DNA of 64,000 nucleotides from Centroberyx gerrardi (Eukaryota; Chordata; Actinopteri; Beryciformes; Berycidae), in assembly GCF_048128805.1 (NCBI RefSeq), contig NC_136008.1, forward strand, positions 12,938,572-13,002,571, in the 5' to 3' direction. Position 1 is the stretch's first letter. Every line of letters starts with the position of its first letter. Shown here in pieces: positions 49,847 to 61,769 of this stretch. Position numbers and translations under genes: made by a program. Below the pieces are notes generated by a model. That model was not told the DNA's origin. It did no database searches and saw nothing but the letters and a program-made list of their open reading frames with translations.

Positions 49847-50495
49847 ACACGTTGATCTGTGGTAAAGTGTGGTAAAATCACAACCATGCTATACCCCCGA
49901 GTGCAGCTTCAGTGAGCCGCCTTCCACTGAACATCTACAGGAAGACTGAAGCTAAATGAATTTGGGCTATTTTGAATATGAAGTTCTAATAGACATAACT
50001 TTTACGGATTTTATAACCTAGATCATCACCTTGGAGAAACCTTATCTTATGAACATCATTAGCAACTCAAAAGTCTCTCTTCACTCCATGTGGAGTGACA
50101 CATGACTTACACAGCAACTGAAATTGCCCCTTAACTTCCTGTGGAGTCCATTTTCCTTTGAATTTTGTGCTCAAGCAAACTATGCATTTTCAAATAAATG
50201 AATAATCAAGTCCATTTCACTTTTCCAGGAGTTTATGGACTTAAAGAAGCGGGCTGGGTGCTACATTTGGCAGTTGTCAACAGCAGAGCAATTTATTTTT
50301 ATGTAATTGAAAACAAACAAAGACAAATTAAATATTTTAACTATGTCTTTAAAGTACCATTTTTTTGTATGGGATTAGAGTGTGTGTATAGGGTTATATT
50401 AAAGGGTATATTATATAAACAATATATTAGATATAAGGCATGTAGATACATATAGGTGTAAAATGTTATATATAGCTGTGCAAACACACACACAC

Positions 50496-50497
<2 letters not shown>

Positions 50498-50529
<32 letters not shown>
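50498..50529. repeat. (ATCT)n microsatellite
   Basis: About eight tetranucleotide units, directly before the long AT tracts. Confidence 0.9.
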
Positions 50530-50555
50530 AGATAAAGAGATATGCATCTCTTTTA

Positions 50556-50557
<2 letters not shown>

Positions 50558-50640
<83 letters not shown>

Positions 50641-50647
50641 ATGTATA

Positions 50648-50706
<59 letters not shown>

Positions 50707-50720
50707 CTATACATACACAT
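50558..50720. repeat. Long (AT)n tracts with palindromic flanks
   Basis: Two AT runs of about 70 and 50 bases. Around the second, GTATGTATAGTATATA is mirrored by TATATACTATACATAC, so the whole block is self-complementary and likely to extrude. It abuts the hAT remnant on the right. Confidence 0.8.
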
Positions 50721-50740
50721 ATATATATATATACACACAC

Positions 50741-51112
50741 TAGGGATGTAACTGTATACCGTTTTAAGGTATACCGCGGTATCAAGCAACCATGGTTCTG
50801 AACTGTAAGCCTTTCCCTGTAGTACCGTGCCCACGTGCCCACGGTATTACAGGGAAAGAAATTCTTCTGCATCCCCCCGCAAGCGTACCATCTGAGAGGG
50901 CATTTAGTACAAGTGGGCACATCCTCTCTCCCCAAAGGTCACGACTCTCAGTGGAAAAGGTCAACATGCTGTCCTTCTTGCATAACAACCTGACCTAAAC
51001 AAATAAGGAGGACCCTTGTGTAAACGTTCTCATATTAGGTCATAAGGAGGACCCTTGCGTTAAATATTTTTATGTAAATGTTACAATGCTAATGCATGAG
51101 AGTTTCAGTTAA

Positions 51113-51148
<36 letters not shown>

Positions 51149-51327
51149 CAGTTCAATAAAGCAATATTTTTTCTTCAAAGCAAAATACTTGTTTGTTTGT
51201 TTTTTCGATGGGCCATAGTAGGTTTAATTAAAAGGGGGAAAAAAATTAATACCATGAAATACCGTATACCATGGTATTTTGGTAGATACCGTACCGTACT
51301 GTGAAATTTCATACCGTTACATCCCTA
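50741..51327 (+). mobile_element. hAT transposon remnant with transposase C-terminus
   Basis: Terminal sequences TAGGGATGTAACTGTATACC and the inverted ATACCGTTACATCCCTA give terminal repeats of about 16 bp. The flanks ACACACAC and ATACACAC resemble an 8-bp target duplication. Inside, 50,792-50,998 (+) encodes a 68-residue end of the hAT dimerisation domain, including [20 protein letters not shown] followed by SVEKVNMLSFLHNNL. The catalytic parts are gone, so the element is inactive. A CA run lies at 51,113-51,144. Confidence 0.8.
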
Positions 51328-51382
51328 ATACACACATATATATATATATATTATATATACACTATATAAACTCCTGTATATA

Positions 51383-51389
<7 letters not shown>

Positions 51390-51427
<38 letters not shown>
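51390..51427. repeat. (AT)n microsatellite
   Basis: An AT run following the hAT remnant. Confidence 0.85.
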
Positions 51428-51431
<4 letters not shown>

Positions 51432-51669
51432 TATATACAACACAAACATAGATAAACCATTTACAGCTTCAAAATGCATGTTTCATGTTTAGCTCTCGCA
51501 TACTATTAGAGCTCATTAATTAAATTACACAGTGAAAATGTCTTCAACCAATGAAAAACATGAATCCAGCAGTGATGAAAGCCACAGGTAACAATAGATT
51601 CAGCTTTTCTATTAAGCCTTTAACTGCAGGTATTTGTAGGTTTATAATAACTTGACACTGTCATTGTTC

Positions 51670-51672
<3 letters not shown>

Positions 51673-51712
<40 letters not shown>
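51673..51712. repeat. (GT)n microsatellite
   Basis: A GT run of about 19 units. Confidence 0.9.
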
Positions 51713-51714
<2 letters not shown>

Positions 51715-51719
51715 CTTGT

Positions 51720-54700
51720 ATTAGGACTGTGTTAAGTTGCCACATCATTGGGAGGGTCTCAACAGCCGCTGCTCTCCTACACAAGTGACCTCCCATTTTA
51801 GAGGAAGATGTTACAAAACTACTGAGCACACACATACACACACGCACGCACGCAGACACACACGCACGCAGAAATGTCGCAAAACTAACTGATCCTGATC
51901 AGCTTCCTCTTCCTCTGCTCAGTATGGATGGACGACTACGAGCAGAGATGGAGAGATAAATGGATGACAATTCACTCAAACTGACACGAGTAAAAACAGA
52001 CCGAGCAAAGACAGCTATGAGAGATAAAGCAAAAAAAGTGAAAGGCATATGAAAAAGCTACAGGCTAGTAGAAACAGAGAGAGGAAGAGAGACAATTAGA
52101 GGACATAGGTAAAAGATGTGTCACCTTCCTGAGGAGTCAGCTGAACGATACGGCAACGATATGAGGAGGGAGGAGACTGTTCATGCTTACCGTAACTTCA
52201 GTCCACACACTGCGTAACAACTTCAGAATAATTCAAGGGAGGGACTTGCGGTCCAGCTGACTTAGTGCACAACTGCGTCAGTCACTGCTATGATGTGGAA
52301 AGCAAGGAACCAGACAACTACATGCAATAACAATGATAGGAAGAGTTTTAACCAATTGATAATCCCATTTGCTGATGGATGTCTCATAGCAACCATATCA
52401 ACCATATCAAACAACCAACGGCTTGAAGGACAGGGTTTGCTGAGCATTTGATGACAAATACTTGATGGAGACACACATCAGACGGAAGAAGTGATAAAAG
52501 CAATGTGTGTTTTATTATGAAAGCTTTGTTCCAAAATAAGATATGAACAGTGTGGAATGTAGTTACAAAACAACTGCCGAGATTCAAGTAAAACTTACTA
52601 GGGGATATCATAAGTCTTTCATGCAATGGTTTTTCCCAAAATGGATATACAACATGTTGGAATGAAACCCTTCACTTGTTGTTGGAGTTCCCCTTTAAAA
52701 ACCATACATGTAAAGGGTCAGTTTCAGCAGCGATGACTCCCTGCTCATGTTTGGGTGTTTATTCTCTCTTTCCCTGAAGCGTTTTCTCACTGTACCTGTT
52801 TATGATCAACGCCCTCTCAATAAGTTGTCTCACTGTACCTATTTATGATCAACGCCCCCTCAATAAGCACAGAAACATTTGTGGTGTGACTAGAGGAGCT
52901 GAATCATGATCAGTCCTTCAGCCCATTGCTTTCGCAATCCCTCTCTTCTTCTTCTTCTTGGGTGTCTGTCTTTACAAGAAGAGAAGCACAGCCACCTGCC
53001 ACTCTCCCATCCCCCTGTGGTTAAAGTTGGACGGCGTGGGCTGGCAGGCTGGTGGTCGAGAGCGAGGGAGGGCTGTCAAATGCTACAGAAACTCATGACT
53101 GAAAAGAGGAAATGGCTGATACATAACTTCCTCTATTGACACAGATCGAGTGGGGGCAAAACTCGACTGTACAGCAGACTGGGTTATGGCTACCTTGGAG
53201 TCGCCCCCCTTTACCATTGAGACCGTGAGAAGAAACCATCGCCATATATGGTGAAAACGTAATGGTACACAAACCTGATGGGATGGCGGTTTGTATGCGC
53301 TTTTTAGATAAATGAGACGGCACTCAGAAAACGAATCTATTTCAGTAATTAATCTATACCACCATGACACCATGAAAAATAAACTGTCGACTTAAATATA
53401 TTCTTTTTTCCGAGTGAAGTCCCATTTTTTGCACAAGACAATGTGTGAGTCTGACTGCAGTCTTCTTCCCAGTGTCATTTCTCTTTGCTTTTTAAGATGA
53501 GCAAAAAGGTGGAAAGTGGTTAAAGGGGGGAAAAGGGAGGAAATAAAGAGAGGATAGATGGAGAAATTAGCTGAAGGAATAATGGATGTTGGAGGAGAGT
53601 GGGGTAGGCGATAGACAGAAGAGAAAGAGAAAGACACCCTGAAATTATTGTGATTCTTTCCACCCCTTTCTCCCCCTCTCTCTCTCCCCTCCACCTACCT
53701 CCCACTCAGCCGGTTCATATGAAACTGAAAGACCCATGTCTGAATTGGGGGAATTTATATGGGCTTACATGCCCTAATTCAAGCATTTCCTGGAACTGTG
53801 TGTGTGTGTGCGTGAGTGTGTGTGTGCGCGTGTGTGTGTGTACATGTTCGCCCGTTTCCCTCCCCTGACAGACCACTCGATGTCACTTCCCCCTCCCCAC
53901 CAATTCACAGACACACACCAGTCACCAGTCTTACTCCAGCAAAGCCATAATCACATGGTTTGTCACACTAACTTGCCCACACTACACCACACACACACAA
54001 ACACACACACACACTTCATAAACAAATTCAAACTCTAACTTTGTCAAAGAAAGAAAGAAGATGCTCTATCTATCTATCTATCTATTTAACATTCCCTATA
54101 TAATCGTTTTTCAAGGGTAAACTTCACGCCAAGACAGGACTGTCCACCACTACATGCTATCATTTATCTGAATTTGTGGGGAGAAGACATTTCAATATGC
54201 AGATGAGCAGGCAAGACATTTCCGTGTTGCAGCTAGCAAGCATCAACAATAATCTGCAAGTAAACTTCACAAATCAAGTTATTTTTGAGGCAGTCTATGT
54301 AAGATTTGTAAGATGTAAGATCACTTTAATCTAACCTGCAATCTTCTCAGTATAGATCAAAAGATATGGAGAAGGTATGGACTTCTGATATTCATTCCCT
54401 GCTTGGTTTGTTGTTGTATTCAGCTGTGTGTTGTTTTTTTTTATGGGCCGTAAAAAAGCTCCTCCCTTATATTATAGCTGCAGCCCCCTCCCACCACTTA
54501 TAACCATCCAGGCTCAACCAGCTCCGCCTCCGCCAACTACGGGTGTGTATGGTGGGGGAGCAGCCAGTCATAAAACCAAAAAACTCTGGTATGCCTCCCG
54601 AATTGTCTTTGATAAAGCAACGTGAAAGACAAGAATAAACACTGGTATTGCTACTGAAGGAGGGAGGAACCTGAGACAGACCAAAGGAATTAAAACTGAT

Positions 54701-57700
54701 GCTGAGTTGGCCATTTTCTCCTCAGTTTACTTTACCTAACATTTGTTATCTGGACTATTTGGATCGGGGAAACTAGTCTAACCCTACTAACTAGATGTAA
54801 TACCTCATTCCCATTACTCAGATCCAGGCTGTGCAGAGCTGAGCCTGATAAAAACAAAGCCCAGTTGGTTCATACTGTGTTTCCAGAGCTAACCAGGCTA
54901 ATGTAATGCTTGTTGCTCTGCTGCGCTGCTGTAGTGGCACGCTATTAACGTTATAAGCTGTTCATCTGTTATGCTAACCGTGGCTAAATTTAGCCGACCG
55001 ATTGGCTGAGAAATTATGAATGGAGGACTTAGATCTGGTGTAGTTTTATGTTGCCTTCTGTATTCTGTAAATATATGCACAGACAGCAGGGTTACCTTAC
55101 ACAGCGCATAGAGGAGAGATAACATTATCACCCATCAGCTCTATTTATAATGATCATCTGGTCTTTTTGCAAAGGCCACATCAATTATTGGTCAACATGG
55201 TCTGTTTTGATTTGCCATAGCAAAATTATGAACCTGGATGGTAATAATCCAGAAGTATCACAATCAGCTTTGAACCATTTGAGAACTGGTTGCATTCGTT
55301 TCACTCGGTGGGGGTGTGTTTGGAAGTAGGGGTGAAAGCAGGTTTTGTCTTTGTTTTCATGTAGATTTTTCATTCATCCTTACATCTGCAGGGGTGCTAC
55401 TTTGCATAAATCTTACATAATACCTTTAAGACAACAAATGTATTGACAACTAGCAAGTATTTTTGAAGAAAAACTAAGTTCCATTAGAATAAATCCCATT
55501 TTGTGATTGATCATGCCAATGCCTGTCACACTGCATCACCAGCAATTAGTAATTCATTCCTAAGTGCTGATTTCTGATTGGCATTCGTTCCAACCTTCGC
55601 TCCAACCTTCGCTCCATCAGTTTTTTTGTATAGGAAATTTTGAGATTTTCACAAGTTTTGCCAAACTCTGCGCATCCTTACATGTCCTCGTGGGCAATGA
55701 ATGGAATCTGGTCTTTACCCCATTGGCAGCCTAAACTTGGAGGGTCTCAGAAAGACAGCGGGATTGAGACAGAAATTTACAGCGTAACATCCACCAATTC
55801 TTACCTCCAGTCCATAAACCCAGGAGAAGATGGGTGCCTGCTTTCTCTTCCTCTCTCTCGCCCCCCTCCTCTGCTTTGGTTCTTTACTAGAGGCCAGCAG
55901 GGGTCATACACCTGAGGGAAAAGGCAATGACGTTTGAATGAACTTAAAACTTTGAATTCCCCCCCGAGGGAGCGAACAGTTAGGCAGCGACTTCGCTACC
56001 AAGTGTCTGAACAGAGACGGGGGAGAGAGACAGAAAGAACAAGGTGTGAAATGAGAAAGAAAGTGATGAACTGATACCAAGAAAAATGCAAAGCGTTGAC
56101 TAAATGCGTACATGTTATATATTGTACAATGTGGACAAACAAACGGCTGCAAGAGTGCGTGCCAATAAACACATACACACACACACACACACACACACCC
56201 GCAAGCAATCATATGATGTGTCAGATGCCATGGAGGGGTTCTGGTAAAAGAACAGAAAAAAAGAGGCTGATGGAAACAGACCGCTTCCTACTTTGACTTC
56301 TTCAGAACAGAAGTTCTCCAACAGTGAGCAGGGTTGGGAAAGCCCACGCACACACACACCCACACTCACACCTTTTAAAAGAAAATGATTAGCAACACAG
56401 AAAAGTGATGTTGTGTGTGCGTGTGTGTATGTGTGACTACACGTTTATTCTTTCCACAACATTCACAGCTCTCTAAGAAATATGCAAAAAAAAAATGTAG
56501 GCAAAGAGAATTAGTATTAACGCATGTGGAGTGTGTGTGTGTGTGTGAGTGTGTGTGTGTGTGTGCGTGCGTGTGTAAACTTCATGCAGATTAAGAGAGA
56601 ACAGACTAAACATAAAAATATAAAGTGATGAAGAAGTGCCAGAGGGAAATAGGGATATTAACTAGAAGAAAACAGGCTTGTAGAGAGCAGAGCAGGATGG
56701 AGGTCAAGTCAGGACAGCAGGAAGGAGGCAGAGCACAGATGTCTAATTATGTTGCAGACAAACTTGGGGCAAACAGGGACACCATTAGTCTTTATTTCAA
56801 AAGCCCGAGGATGTCTCTTCCATATGTGGGGAATACTGTGCCATTCCACCACGAGACTGAGAGTGTCAGAAATGGCCATTCACATCAAAGACAGTGGTAT
56901 GTGTAACCCTGAAGGAGAGAGAGAGAGAGAGAACAAAATCTGGGATAGACTGCAGATTAACGAAGAAAAAGACGGGCTTTGTCGTCTGCAAACTTTTGCT
57001 CCTCTCAATCTAGAAGAAGAAGGCACAAACAGAGAAGAAGCTGCGTTCGCCTCACACTCACGCCCCTCAGAGACCACAGGTGAGCCAAAAAAAATAAAAA
57101 AAAAGCTTTGACAGCACCTGAGCCTCGAAGGCACAATGCATTAATATGAAGTACCAGCATGCATGGACGGCAGCTTTAACCAAACAAGCTATGCCCCAGA
57201 CAGGGAAACCAAACCCAAGCCAGTTGAGCTGGTTAAGCCGGTCTGTCAGAGGGGCGAGTCAGCAACACATCTACCTCTGTAATGACACACACTCACACAC
57301 ACAAAAGCCCACTGGCATGACAGCCCTCCCCACCCATGAGGTAGGCAAAACCCTTCACCTGACATCACAGCCTATAAGCACATCCTATTGTAATAGAGAA
57401 TAGTGCAGGATTAAAATAAAACACTGCATGATAGCATGACACTAAAACACTGCAGTGGGCTCATGGGAATGATGATGATGATTAATAGACCACTGAAGGG
57501 TTTTTTCAGAGATCATTCTAAGGAAAAACAGGCCAAATCCAATAGATCCAATGCATGCCTATGAGCAGCAGAGAGGCAGGTGATGTGCGTGAGACCAGGT
57601 TAGGTTTTGGATGTCAGCCGGTGTTCTCGGCTATAATTAGCAGCCAAGTCTCCAGAAATGTACCCGCCGACCCCGCGCTCTCACCTGGACACTCCGCAGC

Positions 57701-57770
57701 TATTGATAACATACAGCGGGAAAAGCGGCACCTGCTCTAAAACACAAAACAGCCCACATTTCTGTTTATT
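51720..57770. other. Presumed 5' intron of zbtb7b, right part
   Basis: No recognisable exon was found. It contains a 43-bp tandem duplication at 52,786-52,867, ATCT units near 54,066-54,085, CA at about 56,172-56,199, and GT at about 56,530-56,576. Short open frames are not protein-like. Confidence 0.4.
52786..52867. repeat. 43-bp tandem duplication
   Basis: CTCACTGTACCTGTTTATGA begins a unit that repeats after 43 bp, with two substitutions over the shared 39 bases. It is a recent local duplication of no evident function. Confidence 0.8.
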
Positions 57771-57779
57771 TCAGCGGGG

Positions 57780-58640
57780 AATGAAGCGCCGAAACGCGCT
57801 TTTGGCTAAATTATAAAGGGAAATAATTGTCGACGCGTCACACGGGAGTTACCGAATACCCGTGACGTGGATAGTCCTCCCGTGACCCCGATCAGCCCCG
57901 AGAGGGAGGGAGAGAGACGGGGTTGAGGCGAGCCGGTGGTGTCATGGCAAACGGAAAAACACACACATTTAACTTAAGTCTGCATTAGTTTTCCATCAAA
58001 TCGACAGCAGCGGGCAGGGAAAGTAGTTACCTGAGCGCCGGTGTGTCACCTGTCCTGACTCGTCGCCTCCCACCTGACCGGCCTCTGCACTTCCTGGATT
58101 ATTCCGTCCCACCCTGCCGCCTTCTTCTTCTTCTTCTTCTTCTTCTTCTTCCTCTGCCCCCTCTCACTTGCTCCACCGGGGGTCACCGCTCTGCCGTCCT
58201 CGTCCGACAGCTCGACAACCCGAACGACACCCGGGAGGTTTGTTCTTTTGCAGTCCCACCCCTGGACACCGTGTCGGCGTTTGGATCCCACTCTGTCGAC
58301 TGCCTCCTCCCTGCAGACCGCCGGCTCTCTGGGCTACTCTCCCCCCCCCCGTCTGCCTCCGCTGCTGGCCCACTCCGACTCCCAGCTCCTCCTTTCTGAG
58401 AACCAGGAAGCGGCTTGCCCTACTTACACCCAGTCGCGGATTGGCTCTGGCAGGGCTAGAGAGGCGACCGCCGGGGTGGGCAGGGCACAGGGGAGGGAGC
58501 GGGGGGGAGGAGGGGGTCGGCCACGGTGCGATAGGCCGGTGGTGGTGTCTGTCGCCCCGGCGGGGGAGGGAGGAGGGTAGGGGTGGGCAGGTTTGCAGAC
58601 TCCCCCCTCGGACGGCGTTTGGGCATCATTGCGCCTCAGA
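57780..58640 (-). promoter_or_regulatory. CpG island, probable zbtb7b promoter
   Basis: CpG-dense sequence (GAAGCGCCGAAACGCGC, GTCGACGCGTCACACGGGAG, CCCGTGACGTGG) spans about 850 bp between AT-rich flanks. It includes a CGTGACGTGG motif (CRE/E-box-like) and GC-box-like GGGGGCGG-type runs. It is the only strong CpG island upstream of the zbtb7b coding exons on the minus strand before the next coding exon at 63.1 kb. It could also serve a transcript on the opposite strand. Confidence 0.5.
58032..58400 (-). other. zbtb7b: Candidate 5' non-coding exon of zbtb7b
   Basis: On the minus strand GGCGCTCAG|GTAACT gives a good donor at 58,032. Upstream sequence is CpG-rich and contains a GAA triplet tract of about ten units (about 58,122-58,152). 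A splice from here to the TTCTTGCAG acceptor before the zbtb7b ATG would remove about 16 kb. The 5' limit is a guess. No ATG-led frame with familiar sequence is present. Confidence 0.4.
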
Positions 58641-58739
58641 GAGGTGGGTACAGCGGGCAACGAAAGCGGATTGAAGAAGGATATCTGCATATAGCCTACC
58701 TGCCAAATGCAAAGGCATTTTCAGTTGAAATAGACCCAG

Positions 58740-58761
58740 CCCCCCCCCCCCCCCCCCCCCC
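58740..58761. repeat. Poly(C) run, 22 bases
   Basis: A C homopolymer followed by C-rich sequence. The length is uncertain for the usual sequencing reasons. Confidence 0.85.
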
Positions 58762-58769
58762 GAAACCCC

Positions 58770-60590
58770 TCCACCCCCGTTCCCCCTTCCCCCCTCATGA
58801 CTCAGCACTATTCCCTCAGAGGCCATCTGGAGGTGACCACGGATGGAGAGATGGAAGTCAGCCAGCACAGACATCCTACCGACTCAAAACAGGTGCTGGA
58901 CTGCAATTCTGAGATGCCTCAACACTGGATCTGAGTTAAAATGAACCTATTGCAATCAATGAAACTTTGCAGCAAAGGACAGCCTCACTAGAGTGACAAG
59001 GGTTTTCTTTGAAATTACTTTTTTGTGATTCATTTAAAAAAAGGATGCAGGTCTACTCAGTAGCATAAAACAGTAGCTGGTTTATGAGCAATTTTTTCCA
59101 GAAAGAGACAAGTGAGAGATTCGTTTTTGTTACACAAGCATATAGACACTCTGCATCAACCTTTGAAGTGGTTAGGGGTATGGGAATCACCTCGCCCTTT
59201 CTAAGTTTGAATCTCATCCTTGCCTCGCTCCAGCAGTGTGTGTTGGTGGGTTTTGAAGTGAAGCTGCAGGAAGTCTAAATATAATGTTGTGGTGAACCCA
59301 CCCAGCCCACCTATTACACCCCCTTAACCTTAAATCTCTGCTTGCTCTGCGGTTGTGCTACTTGATTATGGAGGAGTTAAACTAGCCTACATATACCATA
59401 ATTTACACACAACACAGTACATGAAAAGAATTTCTAATTTCCCATGTCAGTTGTAAATCTGTAGGAGAAAGAAACCAACTTGCAGAAAGATGCTTACATA
59501 CTTCACTTTGTCAGTCAAGGTGTGATGAGTGAACTCCCAATGATGTCAGAGAGAGGATCTCAAATTGTCAATTATCAAACTCACAAGTAAAACACATAGA
59601 CAAGCTGTTGCTATTACTATGTAATGCAGTGTTGTAGTAATTTTCCAGCCAGGTGATGAGGAATAATATTGTTCACTAAAACACTCCTGACTCTGTGGTG
59701 TTTTGGCCCCAGTCTAGTTTGTTTCCAGTGCAGCCTCAGAATAAAGCTTCCCTCTGAGTCTATTTCAGAGCCAGAATGACAGGCAGCAATTACAGTCCTA
59801 TTTATTCTCCCCCCCCATTCACGGCTGGTAATCCGGGTTGGTCTGCCATCATTAACCTCTTCCATGCTCCCTCCTGCTCCAAACGGCCTCTCCTCTTCTC
59901 ATCACATTACCTCATCTGTTTAATGGCCCTCTTGTTCACTCATGCTAAAGCTAATAAATGCTGTAACAACATAATTTGTGATTTTACCTAAGGTGCTCCG
60001 TCTTCCTGGAGGGTTGGCTCTCACACAGATTATTTGAGTGTTGAGCCCCATCTAGTGGTGACGTAGCGTTACTGTACAGCCAGCAGGCCTGGATCCATCT
60101 CTCTCCTCGTCTTCATTATGAGTATCCAACTGTGGCCTCTACTGATAATCTATTCTACCTCTGTGTGTAGAAAGTGAGTGTAGAAAGATGGATAGAAATA
60201 CAGAATGCTAACCACCATAAGCTTTTCTTGCACAATCCCCAGTCTGACAACTCTCCTTCAGTTAAAACAAATCAATACAATGAGTTTTTATCAGCATGAC
60301 AGTAAACAAACATTTACTGCTACAAGGCAATCGGCAATCCAGACAAACAGCTTATGTAGCTTTATGAGACAGAAGATCAAACTCCAAGCCAACTCAGCAG
60401 GGGCTATTTAATCAATGTGCAAATTATCACAAGTGTAAATCCAATATGTTAATGCCTCTTAACCCCTAAAGGTGAAAAATAATTCTATCATCGCCGCCTA
60501 CATAGGCCGGAGGGTTGTTGGAGCCCCTTGAACACTGATGAGGAGACAGGAGAGGGGAAGTAAGTAAAGTGAGAAATAGAGAAAGCGAGA
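58770..60590. other. Unassigned stretch
   Basis: A degraded SINE-like block at about 59,160-59,235 (GTGGTTAGGGGTATGG and AAGTTTGAATCTC, resembling A and B boxes) is the only feature. Nothing else is recognised. Confidence 0.4.
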
Positions 60591-60594
60591 GTAA

Positions 60595-60616
60595 GGGGGG
60601 GGGGGGGGGGGGGGGG
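60595..60616. repeat. Poly(G) run, 22 bases
   Basis: A G homopolymer in purine-rich sequence. Confidence 0.85.
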
Positions 60617-60888
60617 CAGCAGGTGTATCAGAGACAGTGTAATCCATCCTCATGAAGGAGGATATTCATTTAGCTCCAGTCAAGAGCAGGAGAGATTTAA
60701 GTGTCCCCACATTCACGAGCTTAACCTTGGATATGAGTCTGCCCGCCCTCTGCGGAGAGGTTCAGGATTAAGCTGGGGGATCCAGGAGCGACAGTGGAGC
60801 AGGGAGCGAGACCAGGGCAGGACAGACAGTCCTCAACCATTCAGCCAGACACACACAGCCATGACCAGGAATTACTTTACTACACACA

Positions 60889-61580
60889 AGTGTTGTAGTC
60901 GAGTCATCAAACCTTGAGTCCAAGTCGAGTCTTAGGTCCTCAATGTTCAAGTCTGAGTCCAAGTCCGAGTCACTAAGGTGTCTCAAGTCTTCAGTACTTG
61001 AGTCCAAGTCCGACTAAACAGTTTGAGTTGAGTAATACATGCTAGAGCTAATTAAAAAGAACATATACAAATTAATCTGTCTCATTAAAGGCTTGTTATT
61101 GGTTATAACAGTTGTGGAGTTCAGTCATTTAATAAAAATAAAAATCTTAGACATATCAAGGGCTTCTGGAATAGATTTGTGTTTCAAACTATACCAAAAA
61201 TGAACAATCAAATTTGAAAACTATAACATCAAAGCTATAACGGGTTATAATGGGTTTTTGTAATTACAAAAAATACATATTTTCTCATATAGGTAATGTG
61301 GCAGCCCATAACAAACAGATTTCCCAAACTGATGCAATAACGCATTAACAATACTACTGACACCACCACAGATAACCTAAGAATGTGTGGGAAACATTGA
61401 ACTAATTACAAAGTTACACTGCTGCCAGATAATCCGGTACAGATTTAGGGTAATGCTGAAAATATATATTAGCCTATGTCTAAGATGATTGAGTTCCAAG
61501 TTCAATATTCGAGTCACGGGTCACCAATATTCGAGTTTGAGGCGAGTCACGAGTCATCAATATTGGGTATTACAACACTG
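60889..61580. mobile_element. Non-autonomous DNA transposon with GAGTC-rich ends
   Basis: AGTGTTGTA at 60,889-60,897 is mirrored by TACAACACT at 61,571-61,579. Both subterminal regions are packed with GAGTC and its relatives (TGAGTCCAAGTCCGAGTCAC; ATTCGAGTCACGGGTCACC). The size is about 690 bp with an AT-rich middle and no transposase. The small minus-strand open frame at its left end comes from the GAGTC repeats and is not a gene. Confidence 0.7.
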
Positions 61581-61625
61581 CTACATACATACATCCCGCC
61601 ACTGAATATGCATACATGCACTGGG

Positions 61626-61651
61626 CACACACACACACACACACACACACG
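61626..61651. repeat. (CA)n microsatellite
   Basis: A short CA run. Confidence 0.85.
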
Positions 61652-61736
61652 CAAACACACAAATGAGCACATGCCTGAAACTCACACTCAACAAACTGAT
61701 ATCTAAATCTGCTTTATTCTTACAACCAGATATACA

Positions 61737-61766
61737 CCACCATCATCATCATCATCATCATTGTCA
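61737..61766. repeat. (CAT)n trinucleotide repeat
   Basis: About eight CAT units with flanking imperfect copies. Confidence 0.85.
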
Positions 61767-61769
61767 TCA

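Noticed and set aside
56625-57111. Overlapping 93- and 120-codon plus-strand frames
   Set aside because: They lack recognisable motifs and matching splice sites, and overlap in different frames in purine-rich intronic DNA.
60768-61007. 79-codon minus-strand frame rich in Ser/Asp/Leu
   Set aside because: It is the translation of GAGTC-type tandem motifs in a transposon end.
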